From Ferruginibacter sp. (GTDB lineage Bacteria > Bacteroidota > Bacteroidia > Chitinophagales > Chitinophagaceae), in NCBI GenBank assembly GCA_014379625.1, contig JACMLJ010000010.1:62001-126000 (forward strand): a stretch of DNA of 64,000 nt, in the 5' to 3' direction. Shown here piece by piece: positions 55,299 to 63,595 of the stretch. Position numbers and translations under genes: made by a program. The notes under the pieces are model-generated. The model was not told the DNA's origin and did not search any database. It worked only from the letters and a program-made list of their open reading frames with translations. Within the stretch, counting starts at the first letter, position 1. Each line of letters opens with the position of its first letter.

Positions 55299-56003
55299 AT
55301 GGCAATAAATATTGATACTTTTAAAACCCGTGCACTAACCGCTTTGATCTTTGTAGCGGTAATGCTGGGTGGATTACTTTGGAATAAATGGAGTTTTCTT
55401 GCATTATTTACATTGATACATTTTGGATGCTGGTACGAGTTTGTAAAGATCATGAAGACAATTTATGCCGAAAAATATGTACAATACGCTTTGTACGGTT
55501 TGTTGTACATCACCCTTCCGGTATGCATGATGATAGATTTTGCCACCACCCAAAATAGTTTGGAAGGTTTTAAAACGGGAGCCGGTTTTGACAATACCAT
55601 TCCACTGGTAATTATTTTCAGCATTTGGATGAATGATACCATGGCTTACCTGGTTGGTTCATTTATAGGTAAAACCCCCTTCTCCAGCATATCTCCAAAA
55701 AAAACCTGGGAAGGTACCATTGGTGGCGCTCTATTATGTGTGCTGGCCATTGGTTTTATTTGCCCGCTGCTGGCGGAAATATTTTTGCAGCCCTTTGCCC
55801 AAAGACAATCCTATTTTATCATTGCAGCCATCTGCGCAGTTTTTGGCACTGCGGGCGACCTGCTGGAAAGCAAGCTTAAACGAATGGCCAATATCAAAGA
55901 CAGTGGCTCCATTATGCCGGGGCATGGCGGATTTTTAGACCGCTTTGACTCCCTGCTGGTAGCTACCCCTTTTGTTTGGTTGTATGTAAAATTATTTATG
56001 TAG
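55299..56003 (+). CDS. cdsA: Phosphatidate cytidylyltransferase
   Basis: 234 residues with about seven membrane segments; slightly shorter than E. coli CdsA (285) but usual for Bacteroidota. The CDS signature is at the C-terminus: GDLLESKLKRMANIKDSGS, then PGHGGFLDRFDS, which holds the catalytic Asp residues and metal site; SPKKTWEGTIGG at about 129-140 is also conserved. It makes CDP-diacylglycerol from phosphatidate and CTP at the inner membrane. psd follows after 55 bp; the product feeds PS and then PE synthesis. Confidence 0.95.
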   Translation: MAINIDTFKTRALTALIFVAVMLGGLLWNKWSFLALFTLIHFGCWYEFVKIMKTIYAEKYVQYALYGLLYITLPVCMMIDFATTQNSLEGFKTGAGFDNTIPLVIIFSIWMNDTMAYLVGSFIGKTPFSSISPKKTWEGTIGGALLCVLAIGFICPLLAEIFLQPFAQRQSYFIIAAICAVFGTAGDLLESKLKRMANIKDSGSIMPGHGGFLDRFDSLLVATPFVWLYVKLFM

Positions 56004-56007
56004 CCAA

Positions 56008-56041
56008 TTGGCCGCAGCCTGCTTTGGGTAGCTTATATTTG
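56008..56041 (+). promoter_or_regulatory. Possible Bacteroidota promoter before psd
   Basis: TATATTTG (56034-56041) matches TAnnTTTG; TTGG at 56008-56011 is a possible -33 element, spaced slightly wide. It lies in the 55-bp gap, so psd may also be transcribed alone. Confidence 0.45.
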
Positions 56042-56058
56042 CCGTTCAAATATACAGC

Positions 56059-56715
56059 ATGACAATACACAGGGAAGGTTATAAAAGCATTGCCATCGGC
56101 ACGCTGTTATTTGGCGCTTTAAATCTAATTTTTTTTTATTTTTTCAGCGCTTCCTTACCCCTGCTGGCCTGGATCATTTTTTTTGTTAGCCTGGGTATGC
56201 TACTTTTCCTCATTTCTTTTTTCCGGTTACCCGGCCGTGTACTTACCCTCAATGACGGCGTAATTGTGGCGCCCGCGGATGGAAAAGTGGTGGTAATTGA
56301 AGAAGTGACCGACCCCGAATATTTCCACGACAAACGTTTACAGGTTTCCATTTTTATGAGTCCGGCCAATGTGCACGTAAACAGGAACCCGATTGGTGGT
56401 GAAGTGGTTTATAACCAATACCACAAAGGGAAATATTTAGTGGCCTGGCACCCAAAATCATCCACTGAAAATGAGCGCCATTCTGTAGTGATCAAAAAGG
56501 GAAATACTGAGATTTTGGTAAAACAGATCGCGGGGGCACTGGCAAAACGTATCATTAATTATTTGCAGGTAGGCCAACAGGTGAGCCAGACCGCAGAAAT
56601 GGGTTTTATTAAATTTGGCAGCAGGGTAGACCTTTTATTGCCCGTGGGTACTAAAATTAATGTGGCATTAAACCAGGCAGTACAAGGAGGCGTAACGGTA
56701 ATAGCTACTTTGTGA
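56059..56715 (+). CDS. psd: Phosphatidylserine decarboxylase (short archaeal/bacteroidetal type)
   Basis: 218 residues. Two N-terminal membrane segments (about 12-32 and 35-55), then the beta-rich catalytic domain with GVIVAPADGKVVVIEEV, FMSPANVHVNRNPIGG and, at the C-terminus, FGSRVDLLLP: Gly187-Ser188 is the self-cleavage site that gives the pyruvoyl cofactor (LGST in E. coli). The enzyme makes phosphatidylethanolamine from phosphatidylserine. The short form is the normal one in this phylum. It forms a lipid unit with cdsA; pssA is not within the window. Confidence 0.95.
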   Translation: MTIHREGYKSIAIGTLLFGALNLIFFYFFSASLPLLAWIIFFVSLGMLLFLISFFRLPGRVLTLNDGVIVAPADGKVVVIEEVTDPEYFHDKRLQVSIFMSPANVHVNRNPIGGEVVYNQYHKGKYLVAWHPKSSTENERHSVVIKKGNTEILVKQIAGALAKRIINYLQVGQQVSQTAEMGFIKFGSRVDLLLPVGTKINVALNQAVQGGVTVIATL

Positions 56716-56875
56716 TGTTTAAATGAAATGCCTGATACCGGATTTTTTAATGCTCGTCGGCTGAACCAGGGATAAAGTAGTCTGATTTTATTTCACGGAC
56801 CAGTTAGCCAATGAAATATTTACAATAAAATCAGGATCAGCTCAAATACAATCATTAACTTTTAACAAGATAGGT

Positions 56876-56906
56876 TTTGTAAATTGCAATTAAGCGCTTA
56901 TTTTCA
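56876..56906 (+). promoter_or_regulatory. Possible promoter of the 56-residue peptide gene
   Basis: TTTG (56876-56879) as -33 element, 19 bases, then TATTTTCA (56899-56906) as a -7 element matching six of the consensus positions including both N. The ATG follows 32 bases later. Confidence 0.45.
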
Positions 56907-56937
56907 CATCATCTAAAAAACAAAAAAAATAACTTAT

Positions 56938-57108
56938 ATGAAAAAAATATTTTTACTGGCTACCGCCGCATTATTGGTTACCGGTGTAACTTTTGCCGAT
57001 AACGGAAAAAAGAAAAAGAAATGCGCAAAAGGAAAATCCTGCTGCTCTAAATCAGAAAGCTCAGAAAAATCAATTGCCAAAGGCAAAATTAAAACGGCTA
57101 AAATTTAA
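56938..57108 (+). CDS. Small secreted Lys/Cys-rich peptide
   Basis: A 56-residue ORF, below the usual length cut-off. It starts MKKIFLLATAALLVTGVTFA, a clean signal peptide with AxA-like cleavage (FADN), followed by a very basic mature part of about 36 residues with a CAKGKSCCSKSE core (three Cys) and a Lys-rich end. The A-rich leader, the likely promoter and an excellent terminator 20 bp downstream all support a true, well-expressed gene. Similar short Lys/Cys-rich secreted peptides are common in Bacteroidota but have no known function; metal binding by the Cys residues is one possibility. Confidence 0.8.
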   Translation: MKKIFLLATAALLVTGVTFADNGKKKKKCAKGKSCCSKSESSEKSIAKGKIKTAKI

Positions 57109-57128
57109 TTTTACTTATTACTTATTAT

Positions 57129-57161
57129 AAAAAACCTTCCCACACATGGGAAGGTTTTTTA
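57129..57161 (+). terminator. Strong intrinsic terminator
   Basis: AAAAAACCTTCCC (57129-57141) and its exact complement (57148-57160) form a 13-bp stem with a 6-base loop, followed by Ts. It ends the small peptide gene and, being A/T-flanked, may also stop transcription from the other side. Confidence 0.93.
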
Positions 57162-57294
57162 TTTCAGGAGTTAATGGTGTATAGAATTTTTTAAGCCGCT
57201 TCACCATTCTAAACCGAACCTTGTTATGTCTCCATTGCTCAAACCAGCCAGGGCCTACTAAAAAACCACGCACCCTTAAACCGGGAATATGGGG

Positions 57295-57990
57295 TCAAAA
57301 TATATTTTCAAGTTCTTTTAAATGCTGAATGGTATAGGTAGGTTGTAATGTGGTGGTTGCATTAATATGATTCACAAAAACAGCATCCATTCCTGCATTC
57401 ATTGCACCCTGTATATCGGCATCCAAATTATCTCCCAGCATAATGCTATCCGCAACAGTGGCGCCTGCCTTGTGCATGGCGAAATCAAAAATTTCTTTTC
57501 TCGGCTTCAAACTATTACTTCCTTCCGATGTAATCACATGCGTGAAATAACCGCTCAAACCACTATTATTCAATTTGCTCCATTGTATCTTTTCAAACCC
57601 GTTGGTAATCATATGTAACTGGTAATTTTTACCGGTCAAATAATCCAGGATTTCAATGGTGTGTGGAAACAACTGTTTCCTGGCGGGCAGCATTTCTAAA
57701 AATTTTTCGCTGATTGCTTTTGCCAGTTTTTCGTCACCCATTTTAAACTCCAGTAAAGTTCGCCACATACGCCGCCATTTCAGCTCTTCCGCTGTAATAA
57801 ACCCCTTATGATAACGGTTCCATAAAATTTCGTTGTGGTGTAAATAGTGCCGGTAAAAGGCCTCAAAAGAATTCACGCCCAAAGTTTCCAAATTAAAGAA
57901 AGAATACATTTCCGTAAGCGTTATTTTTGCGTTGGCATCAAAATCCCACAGGGTATGATCTAAGTCAAAAAAGAGATGTTTATACTTCAT
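57295..57990 (-). CDS. yjjG: YjjG-type HAD-family pyrimidine nucleotidase
   Basis: 231 residues. HAD motif I FFDLDHTLWDFD (Asp9, Asp11), motif II ITNGFE (about 118-123), motif III Lys in SLKPRKEIFDFA and motif IV MLGDNLDADI are all in place, with an alpha-helical cap between 20 and 90. The YjjG subfamily removes phosphate from non-canonical pyrimidine nucleotides (for example dUMP, 5-fluoro-dUMP) and so cleans the nucleotide pool. It starts about 190 bp from the SDR gene, divergently, and ends near the small peptide gene. Confidence 0.92.
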   Translation of the reverse strand: MKYKHLFFDLDHTLWDFDANAKITLTEMYSFFNLETLGVNSFEAFYRHYLHHNEILWNRYHKGFITAEELKWRRMWRTLLEFKMGDEKLAKAISEKFLEMLPARKQLFPHTIEILDYLTGKNYQLHMITNGFEKIQWSKLNNSGLSGYFTHVITSEGSNSLKPRKEIFDFAMHKAGATVADSIMLGDNLDADIQGAMNAGMDAVFVNHINATTTLQPTYTIQHLKELENIF

Positions 57991-58183
57991 AATAATTTTC
58001 TGCTGCCACTATTGAATAATATAAACGCAAAAATAAGGTTAGATATTTTATTTAACAGTAAGCAATTGAGATCAGGACAATCAAAAATGCCAGGCAAATG
58101 CATTAACACAGGCAAATAAGAACCAAATAGTACAGTTTTATTTGCCCCCAGGCGACAGGGATCAATCAACACAATTTTTGAAT

Positions 58184-58900
58184 ATGAATGTAGTCATCAC
58201 GGGAGCCTCAAAAGGAATTGGCAAGGCCATCGCCGCAGCTTTTTCGGCCGAGGGCGCCACCCTTTTTTTGTGCGCAAGAAATGAGGTAAACTTATACAAT
58301 ACTGTAGCGGAGTTGCAGACTAACCATCCAGCAAGCCTCATCAATGCAAAGGCTGTTGATATGTCTGTGAAGGAAGAAACAAAGGCTTTTGGTGCCTGGG
58401 TATCTGGAGGACTTAAAAACACTGTTTCGGGAAAGATAGATGTTTTAGTGAACAATGCCGGGATATTTACTCCCGGCAGTATTTATAACGAAGAAGATGG
58501 CCTGCTGGAAAAAATGATGAAAACCAATTTGTATAGCGCCTATCACCTTACCAGGGAACTGGTACCTGCCATGATTGAAGCTAAACAGGGCCTGATTGTA
58601 AATATCTGTTCAATTGCATCATTGCATGCTTATAAAAATGGCGGCAGCTACAGCATCACCAAATTCGCTTTAATGGGTTTTACTAAAAACCTGCGGGAGG
58701 AGCTAAAGCCCCACTTTGTAAAAGTAATGGGCGTTTACCCGGGTGCGGTATTAACGGATTCCTGGGGAAATTTTGATAACTCTTCCAAACGTATCATGGA
58801 AGCTGGAGATATTGCCGCTATGATCCTGGCTGCCGCAAAACTATCGCCACAGGCGGTTGTGGAGGATATCATAATGCGCCCTTTATTGGGAGACCTGTAA
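58184..58900 (+). CDS. Short-chain dehydrogenase/reductase (SDR)
   Basis: From the ATG at 58184 the product is 238 residues and begins MNVVITGASKGIGKAIA; the 14 codons upstream in frame are not credible. The cofactor motif GASKGIG, the NNAG motif (VLVNNAGIFTPG), Ser in NICSIAS and Tyr-xxx-Lys in YSITKFA are all present. The substrate is unknown; likely a keto/hydroxy group of a small metabolite or acyl chain. It is followed by batD, but with a 215-bp gap and no functional link. Confidence 0.93.
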   Translation: MNVVITGASKGIGKAIAAAFSAEGATLFLCARNEVNLYNTVAELQTNHPASLINAKAVDMSVKEETKAFGAWVSGGLKNTVSGKIDVLVNNAGIFTPGSIYNEEDGLLEKMMKTNLYSAYHLTRELVPAMIEAKQGLIVNICSIASLHAYKNGGSYSITKFALMGFTKNLREELKPHFVKVMGVYPGAVLTDSWGNFDNSSKRIMEAGDIAAMILAAAKLSPQAVVEDIIMRPLLGDL

Positions 58901-59115
58901 AATGTATTGAATGTTTGCTTTGATTGGGGTTGCTTAAAGGCGTGGGTTGATACATGGCAGCGGGAAAAATTACCCGGGTGCATTTATAGTAGGTGTTACT
59001 TCTGTAAGCTATTACCGGGCCTTCTTCAATGCTGATGAATGTACAATTTTCTACAACCATTAACACCATTTTTAGCCTCGCCGCATTACTATCATTTATT
59101 TTTGTAATTATCATT

Positions 59116-61008
59116 ATGATACTGCAATCAAAAAAATTGTGCTTTTCTTTTATCCTACTGACAGTGGTATGCCAGTATACGGTATTGGCACAAGCTAGTT
59201 TTTCTGCAAAGATTTCACCGGGTTCCATTGGAAAAAACGAAACTGCGGAGCTTCGACTGATAATAGATAATGCCCGGCAGGTAGACCAGATCATTCCTCC
59301 TTCTTTAAACAATTTTATAATTTTGAGCGGCCCCAACCAGGAGAGTGGTATGGAAAGTTACAATGGCGCAACCCGGCAATATATTGGTATTACCTACCAG
59401 TTAAAACCAAAATCCACCGGCAAGTTTACCATAGCAGGCGCCCTGGCAAAAGCAGATGGCAAAACCTTAAAGAGTAATCCGGTAACCCTTGTAGTAACCA
59501 ACCAATCACAGGGTACTAACCCAAACAATACCAGCCGGGCATTGGGCCATTTATCTCCTTTTTCCGAACCCGCAGTACAATCCTCTTTCAATGATTTTAT
59601 AATAAAAAAAGGGGAAAACCTGGCAGAAAAAATCAATAAAAATATATTTATTAAAGTAGATGTAAGCAAGTATTCCTGCTATGTTGGTGAGCCGGTGGTG
59701 GTAACCTATAAATTGTATACCCGGTTAAAATCAGAAAGCAGTATTACTAAAAACCCTTCATTTAACGGCTTCTCGGTAATTGATCTTTTACCTCCGGGCA
59801 ATACCTATTATTCCGTCGAAAAATTAAACGGCCGTGAGTATAATGTTTATACTCTTCGCAAATCACAATTATACCCTTTACAGGAGGGTATGGTAGAATT
59901 AGAAAGTACGGAAGTGGAAAACAATATACATTTTATAAAAGAAGAATATTTTAACAGGCAAAGGAATGGCATAGCCGATTTGTTCCGGGAATTTACGCAA
60001 ACCACCATACCGGCAGAAGGTATGCATGACGAAAAAGTAACCCTTCAAAGTAAGCCGGTATTAATTGCGGTAAAACCGTTGCCTGTTAAGGATAAGTCAC
60101 CCCTGTTTAAAGGCGCGGTAGGAAATTTTACAATAGAAGCCGCACTGGAAAAAAACAATTTTACAACCGACGATGCCGGAAAACTACATATCGCGATTTC
60201 AGGAGAAGGCAATATGACAATGGTCATTGCACCCGATATACCCTGGCCCAACGGTATAGAGCCTTATGAACCGGGAGAAAAAGAGCAACTCGATAAACTT
60301 ACTGTGCCGGTAAGTGGTGTAAAAGTTTTTGAATATCCTTTTACCGCAACCAAACCTGGCAACTACAATATCCCCGCTGTTGTTTTTAATTTTTTTGATG
60401 CCAGGGAAGGGAGATATAAAACGGTAAGTACAAAACCTTTGTCCGTTGTAGTTACAAAGGGGATTGGCAGCAAGCCGGTAAAAGTGAATGAAAATAATAT
60501 TAAAACCGGTAAAGAACCGTTTTTTGACTTATTACTTTCCAACGGCTGGCTAATTGTAATTTCCCTTGCAATACTTGCACTAACAGGCCTGTTTATCCGG
60601 ATGCGGAAGGAAAAGAAAAAATATATACCTGCACTTCAGCCAACTGAAAATAGCGGCATGCATGAAGATCAAAAAACAATTATGCATTTACGGCTTAACC
60701 CTTTGAGTTTAAGCGAAGAAAAAATGATCAGCCAGGATACCCGCGGATTTTACCAGGCCCTGAACAATGAATTACGAAAATTTTTAGCGGATAAGCTTCA
60801 AATACCCCTGGCTACGATCAATAAAAAAAGAATAGCTGAGGAAGCCGATAAAAAAGGAGTGGCGGTGGCTACCAGCCTGCAAATTCAGCAATTGCTGGAT
60901 GATATTGAATGGCAGTTGTACACGCCGTTTGCAGCAGAAGATAAAATGCAGGACATGTATAACCACGCTGATTTTATTGTTCATGCATTGAATGCTACAA
61001 CTCCGTAA
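59116..61008 (+). CDS. batD: BatD-like protein (oxygen-tolerance family)
   Basis: 630 residues from the ATG at 59116, which gives a proper signal peptide (LCFSFILLTVVCQYTVLAQ); the frame opens 29 codons earlier with another hydrophobic run, but that would place a membrane segment ahead of the signal. The mature N-terminus ASFSAKISPGSIGKNETAELRLII and the later LLPPGNTYYSVEKLNGREYNVYTLRK and FFDAREGRYKTVSTKPLSV pieces are typical of BatD; one membrane helix near 478-496, then a cytoplasmic helical tail. Normally batABCDE and moxR form an operon; here it stands without them. Its 3' end overlaps the converging OmpR regulator by 14 bp. Confidence 0.88.
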   Translation: MILQSKKLCFSFILLTVVCQYTVLAQASFSAKISPGSIGKNETAELRLIIDNARQVDQIIPPSLNNFIILSGPNQESGMESYNGATRQYIGITYQLKPKSTGKFTIAGALAKADGKTLKSNPVTLVVTNQSQGTNPNNTSRALGHLSPFSEPAVQSSFNDFIIKKGENLAEKINKNIFIKVDVSKYSCYVGEPVVVTYKLYTRLKSESSITKNPSFNGFSVIDLLPPGNTYYSVEKLNGREYNVYTLRKSQLYPLQEGMVELESTEVENNIHFIKEEYFNRQRNGIADLFREFTQTTIPAEGMHDEKVTLQSKPVLIAVKPLPVKDKSPLFKGAVGNFTIEAALEKNNFTTDDAGKLHIAISGEGNMTMVIAPDIPWPNGIEPYEPGEKEQLDKLTVPVSGVKVFEYPFTATKPGNYNIPAVVFNFFDAREGRYKTVSTKPLSVVVTKGIGSKPVKVNENNIKTGKEPFFDLLLSNGWLIVISLAILALTGLFIRMRKEKKKYIPALQPTENSGMHEDQKTIMHLRLNPLSLSEEKMISQDTRGFYQALNNELRKFLADKLQIPLATINKKRIAEEADKKGVAVATSLQIQQLLDDIEWQLYTPFAAEDKMQDMYNHADFIVHALNATTP

Positions 61009-61702
61009 ATTTATAACCGATACCCCGTACTGAATGAAAATACCGTGGATTACGGCTATCGTCTTCAAAATATTTCCTAAAGCTTAAAATAAAATTATCA
61101 ATCGTACGGGTAGTGGGATATACATTGTAACCCCATACGGCCTGTAAGATCTTTTCCCTGGTTACCACTTCATTTTTATTTTCGATCAGCAGTTTCAGCA
61201 GCATGATCTCCTTTTTGGTAAGGGTAATTTTTGTACCCTCCTTGGTTATACATTCCAATGCACTAAAATCTACCTGGTTCTTTCCGAAATGATATACCTG
61301 CTCCAACGGTTTTCTGGTTGCTAACCGGTGGCTTTTTTCTACCAGGTTATTTACCCGAAGTAATAATTCTTCGAGGTTAAAAGGTTTGGTCAGATAATCA
61401 TCCGCGCCTTTTTTTAACCCCAAAACCCTGTCGGCACTGCTGTTCCGGGCACTCAGTATTAATATTGGTATGTCATTATTCTGTAGTCGTATGTTTTCAC
61501 AAACACTGATGCCATCCAGTTCCGGAAGCATTACATCCAGTATCATCAGGTCAAAATGTTCCTGTTGTACCGCCTTTAGCGCTTCTACCCCGTCATATGC
61601 ACTGGTTACTTCATAATCTTCCAGCTCCAGGTTCAGCTTTAAAGCCTCCTGCAGGTTTTCCTCATCTTCTACCAATAAAATGGATATCTTTTTTGTTGAC
61701 AT
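60995..61702 (-). CDS. OmpR/PhoB-family response regulator
   Basis: 235 residues from the ATG at 61702 (the frame is open 12 codons further, but this ATG starts the normal MSTKKISILLVEDEE). Receiver domain with Glu/Asp at 12-13, phospho-acceptor Asp56 (MILDVMLPE), Thr/Ser in ILSAR and Lys in YLTKPF; then the Trans_reg_C winged helix (KEIMLLKLLIENKNEVVTREKILQAVWG, TRTIDNFILSFRKYFED, VRGIGYKF). It pairs with the HisKA kinase 90 bp upstream; a TTCACC-type inverted pair sits between them. Confidence 0.95.
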   Translation of the reverse strand: MSTKKISILLVEDEENLQEALKLNLELEDYEVTSAYDGVEALKAVQQEHFDLMILDVMLPELDGISVCENIRLQNNDIPILILSARNSSADRVLGLKKGADDYLTKPFNLEELLLRVNNLVEKSHRLATRKPLEQVYHFGKNQVDFSALECITKEGTKITLTKKEIMLLKLLIENKNEVVTREKILQAVWGYNVYPTTRTIDNFILSFRKYFEDDSRNPRYFHSVRGIGYKFTEL

Positions 61703-61726
61703 GGTTGAATATGAAATGTAAGGTTT

Positions 61727-61775
61727 GTGAATAGTCAATGGTTAAAATACGGATAGTTCACCATTGACCACTCAA
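61727..61775. repeat. Inverted TTCACC-type pair between regulator and kinase genes
   Basis: GTGAATAGTCAATGG (61727-61741) and TTCACCATTGACCACTC (61757-61773) are near-complementary, so the spacer can fold into a hairpin within the probable operon. Confidence 0.7.
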
Positions 61776-61792
61776 GATTTAGCCCTTCACAA

Positions 61793-62770
61793 TTAGCTAA
61801 ATACAATTGTAAAATTACTTCCTGTTGGTGTATTATCTGTAACAAAAATAGTGGCATGGTGTTGCGCAGCAATTTTTTTGGTAAGGTATAACCCTAAGCC
61901 CGTTCCCTTAGCGCCTTTTGTTGCTTTGTTGCCGATCCTGTAAAATTTATCAAACACTTTTTTCTTCTCTGCTGTATCAATTCCTTTGCCTTCATCCTTT
62001 ACGGTTAGTATAATGCGATTGTCCTGCCGGTGAAGTATAATTGTTATTACAGATTCTTTTGGAGAATATTTAATGGCATTGTCAATTAAATTATTGACCG
62101 CCATTTGCAACATCAGCATATCACCATTCATATAAATTTCATCACCCAATTCTTTATTGAAAACCCTTTGCGGGTAACGCATTATAAAATCATTCACGCA
62201 ATCGTTTAGCAGATCGGTAAGGTTTATTTCTTCTTTTGTTATACTATGGCCCCCCGCTTCTATTTGCGAGGCCAGTAACATATTATTGCACAGCGCATTT
62301 AACCGGTTGGCTTCCTGTATGGTATTCTGAATAAGCCGCTGTTGCTGGCTTTCGGCTAATTTTCTTTTCTGTAAAGTCTCTAAATTAAGTTTTGTGATAG
62401 CAATAGGAGTTTTTAGTTCATGCGTAACGGCCATCATAAAATTTTGTTGTTGCTGGCCCGACTTTAACTGTCGTTTTACCGCCCTGTAAATAAAAACAGC
62501 TCCCGATAAAATGAGTAATAAAAAAATACTGCCCTCGCCTAAATACTGGGTAGTTTTCCTTTTCTTAATATTGGTTATTTTCTTTAACTGGCTGTTGTAT
62601 TGCGGATCGTCGGTCCTTAATTGCGACAATTCAAGGGCCGCCATTTGCTGGTTCTGCTGATTTAATGCGATGAACCAAAATACCAGTGCGGCGATGATAT
62701 AAGATAGCAGGAACCAGTAAACAAGAAAGATAAACCGTAAGCGTTTTGTTTTATAAAAAGAAAATGGCAT
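61793..62770 (-). CDS. HisKA-type sensor histidine kinase
   Basis: 325 residues: membrane helix at about 12-36, a short periplasmic loop (37-78), second helix at about 80-97, HisKA with His117 (THELKTPIA), and HATPase with NLIDNAIKYSPKE (N-box), DEGKGID (G1), FDKFYRIGNKATKGAKGTGLGLYLTKKIA (F and G2 boxes). It phosphorylates the OmpR-type regulator encoded downstream. The sensor loop is small (about 40 residues), so a large ligand domain is absent. Confidence 0.96.
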   Translation of the reverse strand: MPFSFYKTKRLRFIFLVYWFLLSYIIAALVFWFIALNQQNQQMAALELSQLRTDDPQYNSQLKKITNIKKRKTTQYLGEGSIFLLLILSGAVFIYRAVKRQLKSGQQQQNFMMAVTHELKTPIAITKLNLETLQKRKLAESQQQRLIQNTIQEANRLNALCNNMLLASQIEAGGHSITKEEINLTDLLNDCVNDFIMRYPQRVFNKELGDEIYMNGDMLMLQMAVNNLIDNAIKYSPKESVITIILHRQDNRIILTVKDEGKGIDTAEKKKVFDKFYRIGNKATKGAKGTGLGLYLTKKIAAQHHATIFVTDNTPTGSNFTIVFS

Positions 62771-62804
62771 TGTAGTGTAAAGTTAAGCGCCAGGGGTGAA
62801 CCAT

Positions 62805-62888
62805 TGCCGTTTAAGTAAGTCCTTTCTCGCGCCTGGAGCGATTAAGCTGAATTCAGACAAGCAAAAAATGTTAACCAAAACGACATTA
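62805..62888. repeat. 84-bp degenerate repeat, copy 2, with TTCACC-type tail
   Basis: Aligned copy of 55162-55245 (same length; shared blocks as stated there). It is followed after about 28 bases by ATTCACCATTCACCATTGAC near 62917, as in copy 1. Confidence 0.7.
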
Positions 62889-62934
62889 AACGTGAAGAGT
62901 TAAACCTCGTGAAATATTCACCATTCACCATTGA

Positions 62935-63417
62935 CTACTTCACTTTCTCCACCCTTACTCCCACGCTTAATATTTCCGGCAGGGGATTTTCTCTCATCAC
63001 CTGCGCTACAGAAAATTTATAGTTACCGGTTTTATTAAATTTAAAGGGCCCCCTGGTTATGGATTTTCGGAGCTCCCAGATATCATCCATCCCAATGCCT
63101 TCCCATCCGCCTGCGTCTGTACCCAACTGCAGGTCAAACCGCTGGTATCGCATGGTGTCGGCCGGGGACTGGGATCCAATATTCAGCCAGATATTATTAT
63201 ACCGGTAGGCATCTGTATGGCGCAAAACAATATAAAGGTTATATAAGGATGCGGTATCACTGATACTGAAATCAAAAACCGGTTTTAAAGCATATTGCCA
63301 CTGTTGCCGGGGGATGTCCGTATTCTTTTCAAATACTTCAATTTTAGAACAGGCTACCAGCCATAAACTGAGGGCTATAAGGATAATAAAGGATGCTTTA
63401 TTTGAATTGATCTTCAC
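62935..63417 (-). CDS. gldH: Gliding-motility lipoprotein GldH
   Basis: 160 residues, the usual size, with lipoprotein signal (LWLVACS, Cys23). After it come the GldH pieces EKNTDIPRQQWQYALKPVFDFSISDTA, LYIVLRHTDAYRYNNIWLNI, RFDLQLGTDAGGWEGIGMDDIWELRKSI and FKFNKTGNYKFSVAQVMRENPL. GldH is required for gliding in Flavobacterium and belongs to the group of Gld lipoproteins linked with the T9SS. The start is GTG and fits the signal peptide; a better ATG is absent. The T9SS cargo at 1-1064 is consistent with it. Confidence 0.93.
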   Translation of the reverse strand: MKINSNKASFIILIALSLWLVACSKIEVFEKNTDIPRQQWQYALKPVFDFSISDTASLYNLYIVLRHTDAYRYNNIWLNIGSQSPADTMRYQRFDLQLGTDAGGWEGIGMDDIWELRKSITRGPFKFNKTGNYKFSVAQVMRENPLPEILSVGVRVEKVK

Positions 63418-63595
63418 AAAATAATTTTTACAAAAATAAAACAGTTTTTAAACCCCGATGGTTTAACTGGTTATAAATTTTTAACCCACAATTTGTACCG
63501 CCTCGCACAGCAATACAATGTTTTATCTCGTACCCGGTAACCAACAACAGTAAATTTGTTCCCCAATAAAAACCAAGGGGGAAGCGAAGCGTTTT

